Positions 1 to 8,956 of a DNA stretch of 64,000 nt are shown piece by piece; position 1 is the first letter of the stretch, and each line of letters begins with the position of its first letter. The notes below the pieces were generated by a model. The model ran no database searches. It was given only the letters and a program-made list of their open reading frames with translations, and had not been told where the DNA came from. Source of the DNA: Planctomycetota bacterium. GTDB taxonomy: Bacteria; Planctomycetota; B15-G4; SIAN01. The position numbers and the translations under genes are program-made. The stretch lies in contig JANQQL010000050.1 of the NCBI GenBank assembly GCA_028289345.1, positions 1 to 64,000 on the forward strand. The letters are read 5' to 3'.

Positions 1-857
1 TGGGTCATCCCTGCGTACACCGGATCGTGATGATGCTCTCCGCGAGTTCGCCCCCGGTAGAACTCCGACGACTCTCGGCGCGCCGTAACCTTCGCGTGCA
101 GCGCGTAGTGAGACATCTGGACGAAGAACCGCTTGCCCGAGCGAACCTGAGTTTCCATGAATTGGTTGACACGGTCGGTCATCCCGAAGATGTCTTTTGG
201 GTTCTGACCGCCGACGATGCCATCCTTGTTCCCAGTCGCCCCATCGTGCACGTCGTAGCCGTGAAACCCGGGCCCTTTTTCCTTGTCCGCCTCCACATGC
301 CACTTGCCGAAATGGGCGGTCACCATCTCTGGATGGCTGCGTTTGAGCGCTTCGGCGATGGTGATTTCTTCTTCCGGCAGATTGAGCACCGGCCGCGGGG
401 GCCGCAGGCGCTTTCCTTGATAGTCCTCTTCGAACTTCTTCATGGCCGAGATGTTGTCGGTCATGCCGAGCATCTGCGGACTCTTGCCGGTCTGAATGCT
501 CGCTCTGGAAGGAGAGCAGAGAGGCGAAGGCGCATAGGCGTTGGAGAACCGCATGGACTGAGCCGCGAACCGTTCCAGATGAGGCGTTCGGTAGAAGTCG
601 CTCTGCGCCCCCGGACGAGTCGGGTCCATCGAAACGGAAGTCCCGGTCCAACCTTGGTCGTCGACCAACACCAAGACCAGGTTCGGGAGGTCGCGGCTCG
701 GACGAGCCAACTCCTTGGGGGCTGTTGCGGGAACCGAAGCAGGAGGGCCCGGATCCTCCGCACAGGAGCAAAGCACGGCGATCAAACCGACGGCGAGGTT
801 GCTCGACCTTACGGCCCGCCGGAACAGCTCGCGGAATCGCGAACGGAGGGTTCCCAA
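1..857 (-). CDS. Sulfatase (arylsulfatase-type lipoprotein), C-terminus beyond the left edge
   Basis: The protein hydrolyses sulfate esters, probably on sulfated polysaccharides, and acts outside the cytoplasm. The frame stays open to base 1, so the gene is truncated by the window. An N-terminal hydrophobic stretch ends in a lipobox-like VLCSC. It is followed by NLVLVLVDDQGW, the metal-binding DD start of the alkaline-phosphatase fold, and by PLCSPSRASIQTG, the C-x-P-S-R signature whose Cys (codon 518-516) is converted to formylglycine in type I sulfatases. FGKWHVE and the terminal VYAGMT also fit the family. The start is uncertain: TTG at 857 gives a sensible signal peptide, while ATG at 1031 with a GAGG upstream would add 58 residues. 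It lies downstream of the amidohydrolase on the same strand and may share its transcript. Recognition as a sulfatase is firm; the substrate is unknown. Confidence 0.85.
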   Translation of the reverse strand, partial: MGTLRSRFRELFRRAVRSSNLAVGLIAVLCSCAEDPGPPASVPATAPKELARPSRDLPNLVLVLVDDQGWTGTSVSMDPTRPGAQSDFYRTPHLERFAAQSMRFSNAYAPSPLCSPSRASIQTGKSPQMLGMTDNISAMKKFEEDYQGKRLRPPRPVLNLPEEEITIAEALKRSHPEMVTAHFGKWHVEADKEKGPGFHGYDVHDGATGNKDGIVGGQNPKDIFGMTDRVNQFMETQVRSGKRFFVQMSHYALHAKVTARRESSEFYRGRTRGEHHHDPVYAGMT

Positions 858-1059
858 AGGTGCCGAACACTCGGGCCATTGGTGACTTGCGGTTGTCAAC
901 AGGACTTCAGCAATCCCCAAGGCCCCGACGTTTTCCGCAGCGAGAAGCTCCGACGAGATTCCGTGGTATCCGCCTGTCCGTCGACAACTCTCCGTGCCGC
1001 GCCGATGACTTGGACGAGCCCGCTCACCCATCCAACCCTCGGGCTTTCCACCCAGCGAA

Positions 1060-2469
1060 TCACTCACCGGTGGCTCTCTCCGCGGCTTTCTCCGCAAACG
1101 CCGCAGGATTCACGCTGCGCAGCACGTCATCCATCAATTCCTCGAGCGCGGCCCGATCGAAGTACTGGCCGCGCAAGCACACCGCCTCGATGCGACGAGT
1201 GGCGCGGATGTCCTCGAGCGGATTTGCGTTCAACAACACCAGCGACGCGGTCTTTCCCGCGGCGATGCTGCCAACCTTTGAATCGATCCCGCAAAATCGC
1301 GCCGGAATCAAAGTGGCCGAGCGAAGAATGTCGGCGGGTGCAAGACCGGCCTCCTGAAACAGCTCCATCTCGCGGTGCACCGAAGAACCAGCGAACACGT
1401 TGGGATTCGCCAAGTCGGTGCCCACCAGCAACGGCACGTCGGCGTCGTACAGCAGCTTCACCATCTTCTGCATGGACTGGACGGCGGCCGCCGCCGGTCC
1501 GGCAAAGTCCTTGTACTTGCCCGCGTTCCAGAACTGCTTCACGAAGGGGTTCAGGTACTGATAGTCCGGGTCGTTCGCGAGCTCCGGATCCACCATCCGA
1601 CCGATGCCTTCCATGACCACCAGAGTCGGACACTGGTGCACGCCCAGATCCGCCAGGTCCTCGCAGACCTCGCGAAGCTCTTCGACGTCCACCTCGTCGA
1701 TGCGCTGCCAGAACGCGAAGCCGTCGGAGAAGTCGGAGTCGCTCACCGATTCGCCGAGCAAACGACCGATCAAACGATCGAATCCCGTCAGGTGTTCCAC
1801 ACACTCGTGGCCCAGGACCGCCGCGTCGGCCACGTCCATCCCGTTCGGCACATGACCCGTGATCGGCATCTCCAGTTCCTGGGCTTCGTCCAGGATCGCC
1901 TCATACACCGCGCGAGTCAGCCGCGAGTAGACCTTGATCTGATCGACCCCGGCATCCCGCAGCTTGCGGACCGCTGCCCGTCCCTCTTCTTCGGTGTCGC
2001 AGCGTTCCGAAAACGGCCACACCGGAGGGTCGCCGTCGACGATGGCCCCGGTGACCAACATCTCGGGCCCCAACATGGTGCCCTCGCGCAAGTCTTCGCG
2101 CATGGCGACGATCAAGCTGGTGGTCGAACCCAGATCGCGCACGTAAGTCACGCCATGGGCCACGCACAGGGGAGCGTAGGTCGCGGGACTCGCGTTGAAA
2201 TGCACGTGGGAGTCCATCAGGCCGGGAATCAGATACCGACCTTCCCCGGAAACAACCATGGCGCCTTCGGGAATCGACACGTCCGACGTCGACCCCACCG
2301 CCGCGATCGTTTCTCCGTCCACGACCACGGTTTGCTGCTCGATCGGACGGCCCGCTTCGACGTCGATCACGGTGACTCCGGTGATCGCGACCGGCCCATC
2401 GGGCAAACTCATCGAGGTGAGCACGGCACATCCCGCCACGACTCCGGCACCTATCATCGAGAACAACAT
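1060..2469 (-). CDS. Amidohydrolase-family lipoprotein (imidazolonepropionase-like)
   Basis: This is a metal-dependent hydrolase of the amidohydrolase superfamily, 469 residues, similar in layout to the imidazolonepropionase/prolidase-like group. DSHVHFNAS supplies the HxH metal motif after the N-terminal beta-sandwich (GVTVIDVEAGRPIEQQTVVVDG). GHVPNG and HECVEHLTG give the further histidines and VGTDLANP the catalytic Asp. MLFSMIGAGVVAGCA is a short lipoprotein signal with a VAGC lipobox, so the enzyme is probably anchored outside the cytoplasm. ATG 2469 is chosen because AGGAG lies 7 nt upstream and overlaps the stop of the preceding PQQ-like gene; a longer reading from 2496 would overlap that gene and bury the signal peptide. 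Translational coupling to the upstream gene is likely. The substrate cannot be told from the sequence. Confidence 0.88.
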   Translation of the reverse strand: MLFSMIGAGVVAGCAVLTSMSLPDGPVAITGVTVIDVEAGRPIEQQTVVVDGETIAAVGSTSDVSIPEGAMVVSGEGRYLIPGLMDSHVHFNASPATYAPLCVAHGVTYVRDLGSTTSLIVAMREDLREGTMLGPEMLVTGAIVDGDPPVWPFSERCDTEEEGRAAVRKLRDAGVDQIKVYSRLTRAVYEAILDEAQELEMPITGHVPNGMDVADAAVLGHECVEHLTGFDRLIGRLLGESVSDSDFSDGFAFWQRIDEVDVEELREVCEDLADLGVHQCPTLVVMEGIGRMVDPELANDPDYQYLNPFVKQFWNAGKYKDFAGPAAAAVQSMQKMVKLLYDADVPLLVGTDLANPNVFAGSSVHREMELFQEAGLAPADILRSATLIPARFCGIDSKVGSIAAGKTASLVLLNANPLEDIRATRRIEAVCLRGQYFDRAALEELMDDVLRSVNPAAFAEKAAERATGE

Positions 2470-2474
2470 GTCGT

Positions 2475-3791
2475 TCACTCCTGATCGGCGAGGCAATAGA
2501 GGAACTCCGCGCCCCGGTAGTAGATGCGGTCACCCACCACGGCAAGAGAACCCCGACAGCCATCGGAAATCGTGTTGGTGGCCAGCACCTCCGAGGGATC
2601 TTCGACGTCCAACACCAAAGTGCGTCCTTCCAAGTCAGTCACGTACAACCGATCCGCCGCCGCCACGGGGGAGGCATAGATGTTGCCGAGCTCCAGACGG
2701 GTCGGTCCGGAGATCCGCTTCCCGGTCTCGACGTCGACGGCGGTGAGAATGCCCGACATCCGCTTCAAGAAGTAGAGCACGCCATTGTGGTAGGCCGGGG
2801 TGGGCACGTAGGGAGAGTCTTCATCGAACGCCCACACGAGTGCTCCGGACTCTTCGACGTTGCCCGAAGCCTTGTTCAAGTCGATGGCCTTCATGGCATC
2901 GCCCCGAAACCCGGTGGTCACGTAGACGGTCCCGTCGACGTGAATCGGAGTGGGGATCGCGTTGCCCGTCATTCCTTCGGCGTGCCACAGCTCTTTGCCG
3001 GTTGCCAGGTCGTAGCTGCGAACGGTGCTGCCATTGACGATGACTTGGGCTTTCCCTTCGACTTCGACCACCAACGGCGTGGCCCAGGTGGTAGCTTCTT
3101 CCCGCGCCTTGCGCCACTTCTCCTTGCCCGTGTCTCGCTCCAAAGCAACGACGAAGGAATCGTCTTCGTGATCCCAGACCACGGCCACGGTGTCGCCGTG
3201 CAAGACCGCCGAACTCCCCTCCCCAAACGAGTTGCGGGTTCTCATGTCGCCGAAGTCCACTTCCCACAGCTTCGTTCCTTCGAGGTCATAGGCATAAAGT
3301 CCGCGTGACCCGAAGTTGGCAAGCAACAACTCTCCATCGGTCACCACCGAGGCCGCGGCGAAGGATCCGGTCGAGTGGATACCCTCATGGGGCAGTTCGC
3401 GCCGAGCGACTTCCTCCCAAAGGATCGACCCATCTTCGCGGTCGACAGAAAGCACGACGAACTCGTGGATCTTGGTCGGCAGGGTTCGCTGGCGACCCCG
3501 GTCATCAGGTTCCGGCTGTTCCCGCTCGACGGTTTCATCGGTCGCGACGGCAGTCAACAGGAAGACCTGGTCCCCCCAAACGATGGGGGAAGACGTTCCC
3601 TCTCCCTCGATCGGTGTCTTCCAAAGAACGTTGCGATCGTCATCCCAATGGAGCGGAGGAGATCCCGCGGAAGAACCGGTTCCGTCAGGGCCCCGCCACT
3701 GGGGCCACTGATCTGTCGCGTTGGCAGCAGCGATCCCGGAGATTCCTCCCAAAGCCCACACGGTCAAGACCACTTGACGGATCCCCTGCAT
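2475..3791 (-). CDS. Secreted PQQ-like beta-propeller repeat protein
   Basis: This 438-residue exported protein has a signal peptide (MQGIRQVVLTVWALGGISG, cleaved near IAAANA). It is followed by QWPQWRGPDGTG, the opening typical of planctomycetal PQQ-like proteins. Repeated blades carry motifs such as YDLEGTKLWEVDFG, LERDTGKEKWRKA, YDLATGKELWHAEG and VDVETGKRISGP, the W-x-G/TGK pattern of PQQ-enzyme-type propellers. The residues needed for PQQ-dependent dehydrogenase activity are not evident, so a scaffold or binding role is as likely as catalysis. ATG 3791 has GGAGGAA about 7 nt upstream and is preferred over 3845, which lacks one. Its stop (TGA 2477-2475) lies next to the amidohydrolase start, making a tight gene pair. 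Confidence 0.87.
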   Translation of the reverse strand: MQGIRQVVLTVWALGGISGIAAANATDQWPQWRGPDGTGSSAGSPPLHWDDDRNVLWKTPIEGEGTSSPIVWGDQVFLLTAVATDETVEREQPEPDDRGRQRTLPTKIHEFVVLSVDREDGSILWEEVARRELPHEGIHSTGSFAAASVVTDGELLLANFGSRGLYAYDLEGTKLWEVDFGDMRTRNSFGEGSSAVLHGDTVAVVWDHEDDSFVVALERDTGKEKWRKAREEATTWATPLVVEVEGKAQVIVNGSTVRSYDLATGKELWHAEGMTGNAIPTPIHVDGTVYVTTGFRGDAMKAIDLNKASGNVEESGALVWAFDEDSPYVPTPAYHNGVLYFLKRMSGILTAVDVETGKRISGPTRLELGNIYASPVAAADRLYVTDLEGRTLVLDVEDPSEVLATNTISDGCRGSLAVVGDRIYYRGAEFLYCLADQE

Positions 3792-3907
3792 TCCCGTTCC
3801 TCCTCTGCCTCGTTTCCACGAATTCCTTGGTCGATCGAACGACATGGAATCATATCGGAGGCTTCTCGGGAGGCTGCGAAACTGCAGAATCAGCGCGGAT
3901 GCTGCGC

Positions 3908-6448
3908 CTACCAGCGAACGATGTTCATGACACCGACCCGCGGCTCCCAGGGGAAGCGGTCGATCTCCACGCCTTCTCGCGAAATGACCAACGTCGTGAC
4001 GTCATCGGGAGCAATGAGAAAGCCGGTGCGACCGGAATGGAATGAAACCCGTCGGGTCCAACGGCAACCTCGCAAGTCACTATCCGTGACTTCAATGACC
4101 GAGCGCTCGCTTCCTTCCGGCCCAAAGAACGAACAGTCGACGGCGGCGTGAGTGCGTCGGTCGGTGACGACTCGCATTGGCACGCCTCGCCGCACCACCA
4201 ATCGCTGATCCCCGGGTCCCCATCGGGGATCGAGCGCGAACCCCTGCTCGAGGATGTCTTCCCCATCCACCCCGATCCGGAGTCCTCGAGGACACAGTGG
4301 GGGAAACTCGAACCAACCCTGATCGTCCGAGATGACGGTGTCGCCACACTCCTGGAAGCCACCGAGTTCCGAGTCCACGGTGACTTTCCAAGGAGACAGG
4401 CGAGCACCCGCCACCGGCTCCCCATTGCTCAGGGTGACCCGGCCGGCGACTCGGACCCGTTCCGAGTGGGGAAAGACGAGTTGTGCGGAGTCTCCGGGAA
4501 TCGCCGGCGCCGGGGCGGTGATCTCCATGGTCTCGGAACGGAAAGCCACGAGCTGGTGAGACTTGGGAAGAACTCCCACGAATCGAAAGCGTCCTTCGGC
4601 GTCGGTGAAACACGGTGCGCGTCCCGTGAACCCAGCCTTGCGATAGAACGTCGCGGGGTCAAACCCGTCGTGCCAGACACCAGGCCCCGGCTTGGGACCG
4701 AGCCAGTCGTACAACAAGATCGGAGAACCTCCCTCCCGCTGCAAGCGTGGCTCATCGACGACCAACACCAGCGCATCGGGAACGGGGGCACCTCGAGCAT
4801 CTCGAACCGTGCCTTCCAGAATCGCAGCGGGGTCGGTGAACCGAATCGTCGGGGACGAGCGCCTGCTCAATGTGACGTCGACGGGGAGCAGGCCATTGGC
4901 CCAGGTGGTGACTTCGACCGACTCCTCGGACTCTTCCAGAGGAAAACGGTAGATGCCTTGACGAGCGAACACCACCCGATCTCCCGCGACAAGGAGCGCC
5001 CGCGGAATGAGACGTCCTTCGGGATCACGGATCTCACCGATGACGAGGCGTCTTTCCGAGTCCTCGACGGTGACGATCAGGTTGTGGGCAGGCCCGCGCT
5101 CGAGGGGAATCGGTTGCCAGTGTCCCGACGCTTGGATCAGCTCCATTCGAGCCCCTTCGACGTCGGGGACATGGTCGAACGCGAACGTCCCCGGATCCCC
5201 CAAAGGACTCAAATGCTCCCATGGCAACGAGTGCGCAAGAGACAACGGGAACTCGAAATAGAGTCGAGAAGGAACTTTCAAGCGGAGCAAAGTGTCCCGT
5301 ACCTTCCATGACGGCAGCGAGCGATCGTCGGTATCCAACACTCGTCCGCGAATGGAACGAACCGGGGCGACGACGGCAAGCGGTTCCTCGCGGGAAGTGC
5401 TGGGACTGACGTGGGCGGCGAACACGGTCGCGTAGTCGGGCTCCTTGGCTCGAACCACGCCCGGTCCCCAACTTCGTGGAACGTGGAACCGGCCGTCCGC
5501 AGCGGTCACCCCGAGTGCCCGAGTTGGTCCCTCGGCGGAGAAACGAGGTCCGAGCACGGCGGCAATGTCGGCACTCCCGGGTTGAAACTCAATCGCGATC
5601 TCCGCCAGGCCACGTCCTTGCACATCCACGAGCCGTCCGTGCACAAAATCTTCGGCGACGACCTCTTCGGGATTGCGGAAGCGGGAAGCCCGGTCCACTC
5701 GCGGCGAAGGTGCCAGAGTGTGGTCCACCAGACGAACCGGTATCCCGCGGTCTGATGTCCATGCTGCGTTCCACCGTTCGGGTTCGCGTCTCGCCTTCGA
5801 AACAACCACGGCCAAGCTGACAAGAAACACCAGCCCGGTCGCCAGTGACCACACGCGGCGCCGTGGTGGGGCGCGCTCTTCGTCACTCGAAGGAATCTTT
5901 CGCCATCGCCACGGAAGAAAGAGTGCCGCCAACGTAGCTCCCACGCTTCGGCGCGATCGGGGAGCCTCCTTGCGCAACACGGATCGGAGAGAACGATGGG
6001 CGCGATACAGACGAGTATTGACCGTCGCGACCGGCACGCTCTGCATCGCGGCAATCGTGCGGGGGGGGAGGTTTTCGTAGTAACGGAGAACCACGGTGCT
6101 CCGGTAAGGCTCGCGGAGCCGATGAACCGCTTGGGCAACGGCCGCCGTGGTCAGAGCTTGCTCCCCTTGTTCGACGGAGTCGGGGTCGGACAGCTCCACC
6201 CACGCGCGAGGCTCTCCCCCTTCGGCCCGTCGGCGCTTTTCGTCACGGCGCCAATGGCGCAACAGATTTCGCAAGACTCCGGCAATCCAAAGCCGCGGAG
6301 AAGCGACTTTTTCGGCTGGAGTCTGCAAAGCGACCAGCAAGGTTTCCTGAACCAGATCGTCGGCACCATGAGGGTCCGACACCAGCTGCCGAGCCAAGGC
6401 TCGCAACCCCGGTGCGTACTTCATCCACGGATCGTGCTCGACTTCCAA
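3908..6448 (-). CDS. ECF sigma factor fused to a transmembrane anchor and carboxypeptidase-regulatory-like repeats
   Basis: This 846-residue fusion has three parts. Residues about 10-75 form sigma region 2 (ADDLVQETLLVALQ, then PRLWIAGVLRNLLRHWRRDEKRR) and about 98-160 region 4 (LREPYRSTVVLRYYENLPP, then VPVATVNTRLYRAHRSLR). Residues about 200-218 (SLATGLVFLVSLAVVV) are a single membrane segment. Residues about 265-840 carry roughly five Ig-like carboxypeptidase-regulatory repeats, for example VHGRLVDVQGRGLAEIAIEF, LEGTVRDARGAPVPDALVLV and VAGRVTLSNGEPVAGARL. The sigma part would face the cytoplasm and the repeats the periplasm, so the factor should be held at the membrane until released or act as a sensor itself; that is inference. 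The start is TTG 6448; ATG 6424 is an alternative that keeps region 2. No separate anti-sigma gene is adjacent. Confidence 0.88.
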   Translation of the reverse strand: MEVEHDPWMKYAPGLRALARQLVSDPHGADDLVQETLLVALQTPAEKVASPRLWIAGVLRNLLRHWRRDEKRRRAEGGEPRAWVELSDPDSVEQGEQALTTAAVAQAVHRLREPYRSTVVLRYYENLPPRTIAAMQSVPVATVNTRLYRAHRSLRSVLRKEAPRSRRSVGATLAALFLPWRWRKIPSSDEERAPPRRRVWSLATGLVFLVSLAVVVSKARREPERWNAAWTSDRGIPVRLVDHTLAPSPRVDRASRFRNPEEVVAEDFVHGRLVDVQGRGLAEIAIEFQPGSADIAAVLGPRFSAEGPTRALGVTAADGRFHVPRSWGPGVVRAKEPDYATVFAAHVSPSTSREEPLAVVAPVRSIRGRVLDTDDRSLPSWKVRDTLLRLKVPSRLYFEFPLSLAHSLPWEHLSPLGDPGTFAFDHVPDVEGARMELIQASGHWQPIPLERGPAHNLIVTVEDSERRLVIGEIRDPEGRLIPRALLVAGDRVVFARQGIYRFPLEESEESVEVTTWANGLLPVDVTLSRRSSPTIRFTDPAAILEGTVRDARGAPVPDALVLVVDEPRLQREGGSPILLYDWLGPKPGPGVWHDGFDPATFYRKAGFTGRAPCFTDAEGRFRFVGVLPKSHQLVAFRSETMEITAPAPAIPGDSAQLVFPHSERVRVAGRVTLSNGEPVAGARLSPWKVTVDSELGGFQECGDTVISDDQGWFEFPPLCPRGLRIGVDGEDILEQGFALDPRWGPGDQRLVVRRGVPMRVVTDRRTHAAVDCSFFGPEGSERSVIEVTDSDLRGCRWTRRVSFHSGRTGFLIAPDDVTTLVISREGVEIDRFPWEPRVGVMNIVRW

Positions 6449-6803
6449 CGGGCCGGTTCTCTCTCAAAGTGCTCGACGCAGTGACAACGAACAAGTCGTT
6501 CGACATCGTTCTTCGCCCGGGGTTCAGCAGCCCCCACGGACGTCATCGCCCCCCTGATAGCTTCCTTCCCATCTTCGAGGTAACGACGAACTCCGGCGAA
6601 TTCTGTTGGCTCGACCTGCCGGATTCCGCTCTTTCCTCGCCCCTCAGCGGAAGAACCAACAAAGCTCCGCCCCAGTCCCCGAACTCCTCCGAAAGGGGCT
6701 CCCTCGATGAGAAAAACCGAGAACCTTGACGAGAATCCGGCCACGGAGGGAACCAACCGAAGACGACCGACCATCCGTCGCTGCGTTTTCCCGAGGACTT
6801 TCC
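6449..6803. other. Divergent intergenic region
   Basis: This 355-bp gap lies between the divergently read sigma fusion (minus) and the zinc peptidase (plus), so it should hold promoters for both. I see no convincing -35/-10 pair, repeat or conserved small ORF. GAGG at 6792-6795 probably serves the peptidase start at 6804. Confidence 0.4.
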
Positions 6804-8576
6804 ATGCTGACGACTGCGTTTCTTTGTGCCCTGACCTTGGTTGCCGAAGGCGAGACGAGTAAGCGTCACCGTGCCGCTCGTCAAACCCTGCGGGAGTTCA
6901 CCGCCTCTTTTGTGAGCGACCCGACCACGCGCTTCGATGCCGAGAAGGGCTGCGTTCAGCAAATTTTCGGCAGCGCGTGCGACTTGGGAATCCCGGCAGA
7001 TGCCGAAGCGAACTTGGAGTGGATGTGCCGGGCGCTCGTCAACGAATTCGAGCCGATGTTCGGATTCACCGACGAAGTTCTGCAATTGCGCCGCATCAAG
7101 CGGCTGAAATTGGCTGCCCTGGGAACCACCGACAAGACCGCGGTCATTTTCGACCAGCACGTGGACGGGCTTCCCGTTCGCCAAGCATCCCTCACGTTCC
7201 TGTTCGACGACCAGTGCCGCTTGCTTTCCGTGTCGAACCATTGCCTCCCAGGGGTATCCCAGGCAGAGATGGTGCCGATGTTGGAGGATCATCAGGCCAT
7301 CGAAGTGGCTCGAGCGGGATTCCGAGCCAAGGATCCCAAGACCCGCTCCGTGGAATGCCAGATGGTTTGGAGCGAGAAAAGTCACCGGCCGGTGTTCGCC
7401 TGGGTCGTGGAGCTTCGCACCGAAGGACCCAACGGCGCACCGATCCAGGAGAAGTTCACCATCGACGGACGCACCGGAGACGTGCTCCGCAAGGAGAACA
7501 CGATTCACTATTTCTCCGAGATGATCGGCCGAGTGCAAGGCTACGCCACTCCGGGGCTCGACCCAGACATCGCCAGCAACCCCCCGCAGCTCGTTTCTCT
7601 GGAACGAGTGCACGTCGAGCTGTTCTTCCAAGGGGTTCCGATCTACGAAACGGAAACCGACGCCAACGGTTTCTTCACGGCACCTCCGGTGGGTACCTTC
7701 GACCTGGAAGCGACGGTGGACTTCAACATGTCCTCCCCGCTGGTCAACATTGTCCCCTTCGTCGGGGACCCGGTCGCCTCGACCCGCACCATGTCCCCGG
7801 ACATCTTAGAAGAGTGGAACTTGAACGGCGCGTTCGCCGAGCGCAAGACTTCCCAGGTCAACGTCCACTACCACGTGATGAAATTCGTCAACTGGATTCG
7901 TTCGATCGACCCGGACGACAACACCATGAACTTCCAGCAACTGGCGGTCGTGAATCGCAATCCGACCTGCCGCGCGTATTACGACGGGGTGTCCACCAAC
8001 TACGACCGCGCCGGGGCGGGTTGCGTGAACATGGCGTTCAGTTCCGTCATCGGTCATGAGATCGGGCACTGGGCCAACGACCGCTATGGGTCCGGCAACG
8101 GTCCGGACGGCTTTGGGGAAGGCAACGCCGACGTGTTCGCCACGTTTCTCTATGACGACCCGATCATCGGTCGCGACTGGTGTGGGCCCGGATGCGTGGA
8201 GCGAACCGCCACCAACAACCGCCAATACTGCGGCACTTGCGGCGCGGGATGCTACGGCCAGCTCCACACCGATGGGGAGCCGCACATGGGCTCCTTCTGG
8301 AAGATGCGGGAGCGACTCGACGAACGCTACGGCAATGCGCGCGGGGACCGAATGGCCGACACGCTGTTCCTGGCTTGGATGAACGCCTTCGACGACAGCC
8401 AGGTCTGCACGATCGTTCGCGACCACCTGTTGGTTCTCGATGACGATGACGGCGAGCTTTGGAATGGCACTCCCCACGCCCTGGAGATCGACGACTCGTT
8501 CGCCGAACACGGCTACCCGAGCCGCTATCACGGCTCCCTTCCACGAGATCGGGACATTCGCCTTCCTTGGCGTTGA
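6804..8576 (+). CDS. Exported zinc metallopeptidase (gluzincin, M4/M36-like)
   Basis: This protein of 590 residues is a secreted endopeptidase candidate. A signal peptide (MLTTAFLCALTLVAEGE) precedes an FTP/PepSY-like propeptide region (VIFDQHVDGLPVRQASLTF, SHRPVFAWVVELRTEG, TIDGRTGDVLRKEN). The catalytic domain has HEIGH at residues 418-422 followed by GFGEGNADVFATF with Glu439, the HExxH...E zinc set of thermolysin- and fungalysin-type enzymes. An inserted Cys-rich loop (CGPGCVERTATNNRQYCGTC) follows. A carboxypeptidase-regulatory-like segment (VPIYETETDANGFFTAPPVG) sits between propeptide and catalytic domain. ATG 6804 is chosen over 6726 because it starts the signal peptide and has GAGG upstream. 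Family level is confident; the exact MEROPS family is not settled. Confidence 0.87.
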   Translation: MLTTAFLCALTLVAEGETSKRHRAARQTLREFTASFVSDPTTRFDAEKGCVQQIFGSACDLGIPADAEANLEWMCRALVNEFEPMFGFTDEVLQLRRIKRLKLAALGTTDKTAVIFDQHVDGLPVRQASLTFLFDDQCRLLSVSNHCLPGVSQAEMVPMLEDHQAIEVARAGFRAKDPKTRSVECQMVWSEKSHRPVFAWVVELRTEGPNGAPIQEKFTIDGRTGDVLRKENTIHYFSEMIGRVQGYATPGLDPDIASNPPQLVSLERVHVELFFQGVPIYETETDANGFFTAPPVGTFDLEATVDFNMSSPLVNIVPFVGDPVASTRTMSPDILEEWNLNGAFAERKTSQVNVHYHVMKFVNWIRSIDPDDNTMNFQQLAVVNRNPTCRAYYDGVSTNYDRAGAGCVNMAFSSVIGHEIGHWANDRYGSGNGPDGFGEGNADVFATFLYDDPIIGRDWCGPGCVERTATNNRQYCGTCGAGCYGQLHTDGEPHMGSFWKMRERLDERYGNARGDRMADTLFLAWMNAFDDSQVCTIVRDHLLVLDDDDGELWNGTPHALEIDDSFAEHGYPSRYHGSLPRDRDIRLPWR

Positions 8577-8707
8577 TCCCCCCTTTGTTCACAAAACTGA
8601 TCACCCCCGTCCTCGATGAGGAGGTCCCCGGCAAACCCAGAGGATTCTGAGGAGTCCCTCGGTTCCGCAGCCGGAGCCTCGGGTACGAGTGTGACAAGGT
8701 CCAACCA

Positions 8708-8744
8708 GGAACCCCTCGGCACCCATCGCGAGCCGAGGGGTTCC
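8708..8744. terminator. 13-bp perfect hairpin between convergent genes
   Basis: GGAACCCCTCGGC (8708-8720) and its exact reverse complement GCCGAGGGGTTCC (8732-8744) enclose an 11-nt loop. It sits between the ends of the peptidase (8576) and the convergent gene ending at 8957, within a 380-bp gap that otherwise shows nothing. The tail (GCTTTGTTG) is only moderately T-rich, so a bidirectional terminator is likely but not certain. Confidence 0.65.
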
Positions 8745-8956
8745 GCTTTGTTGAGACGGCAGCTCGGAGTTCGCCTTCTCGCACACACGTCCGCAAGCGT
8801 TCCCGGCCGACCCAACAGAACGCTCTCGTCACCACATTCTCTCCGGACCGACGAGAGGGCATCCGAAGGGCATGTCCTTGCGGTCGCGGAGGTCGATTGT
8901 CGCGCAACCTCTGAAACGCGGAGCCATCGGGCCCCTTCCCAAACTCCCTGGGATGA

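Noticed and set aside
27..1616. 529-codon plus-strand frame at the left edge
   Set aside because: It is antisense to the sulfatase and amidohydrolase, both of which show active-site motifs on the minus strand.
6543..7631. 362-codon minus-strand frame
   Set aside because: It is antisense to the zinc peptidase, whose signal peptide and propeptide motifs are on the plus strand.
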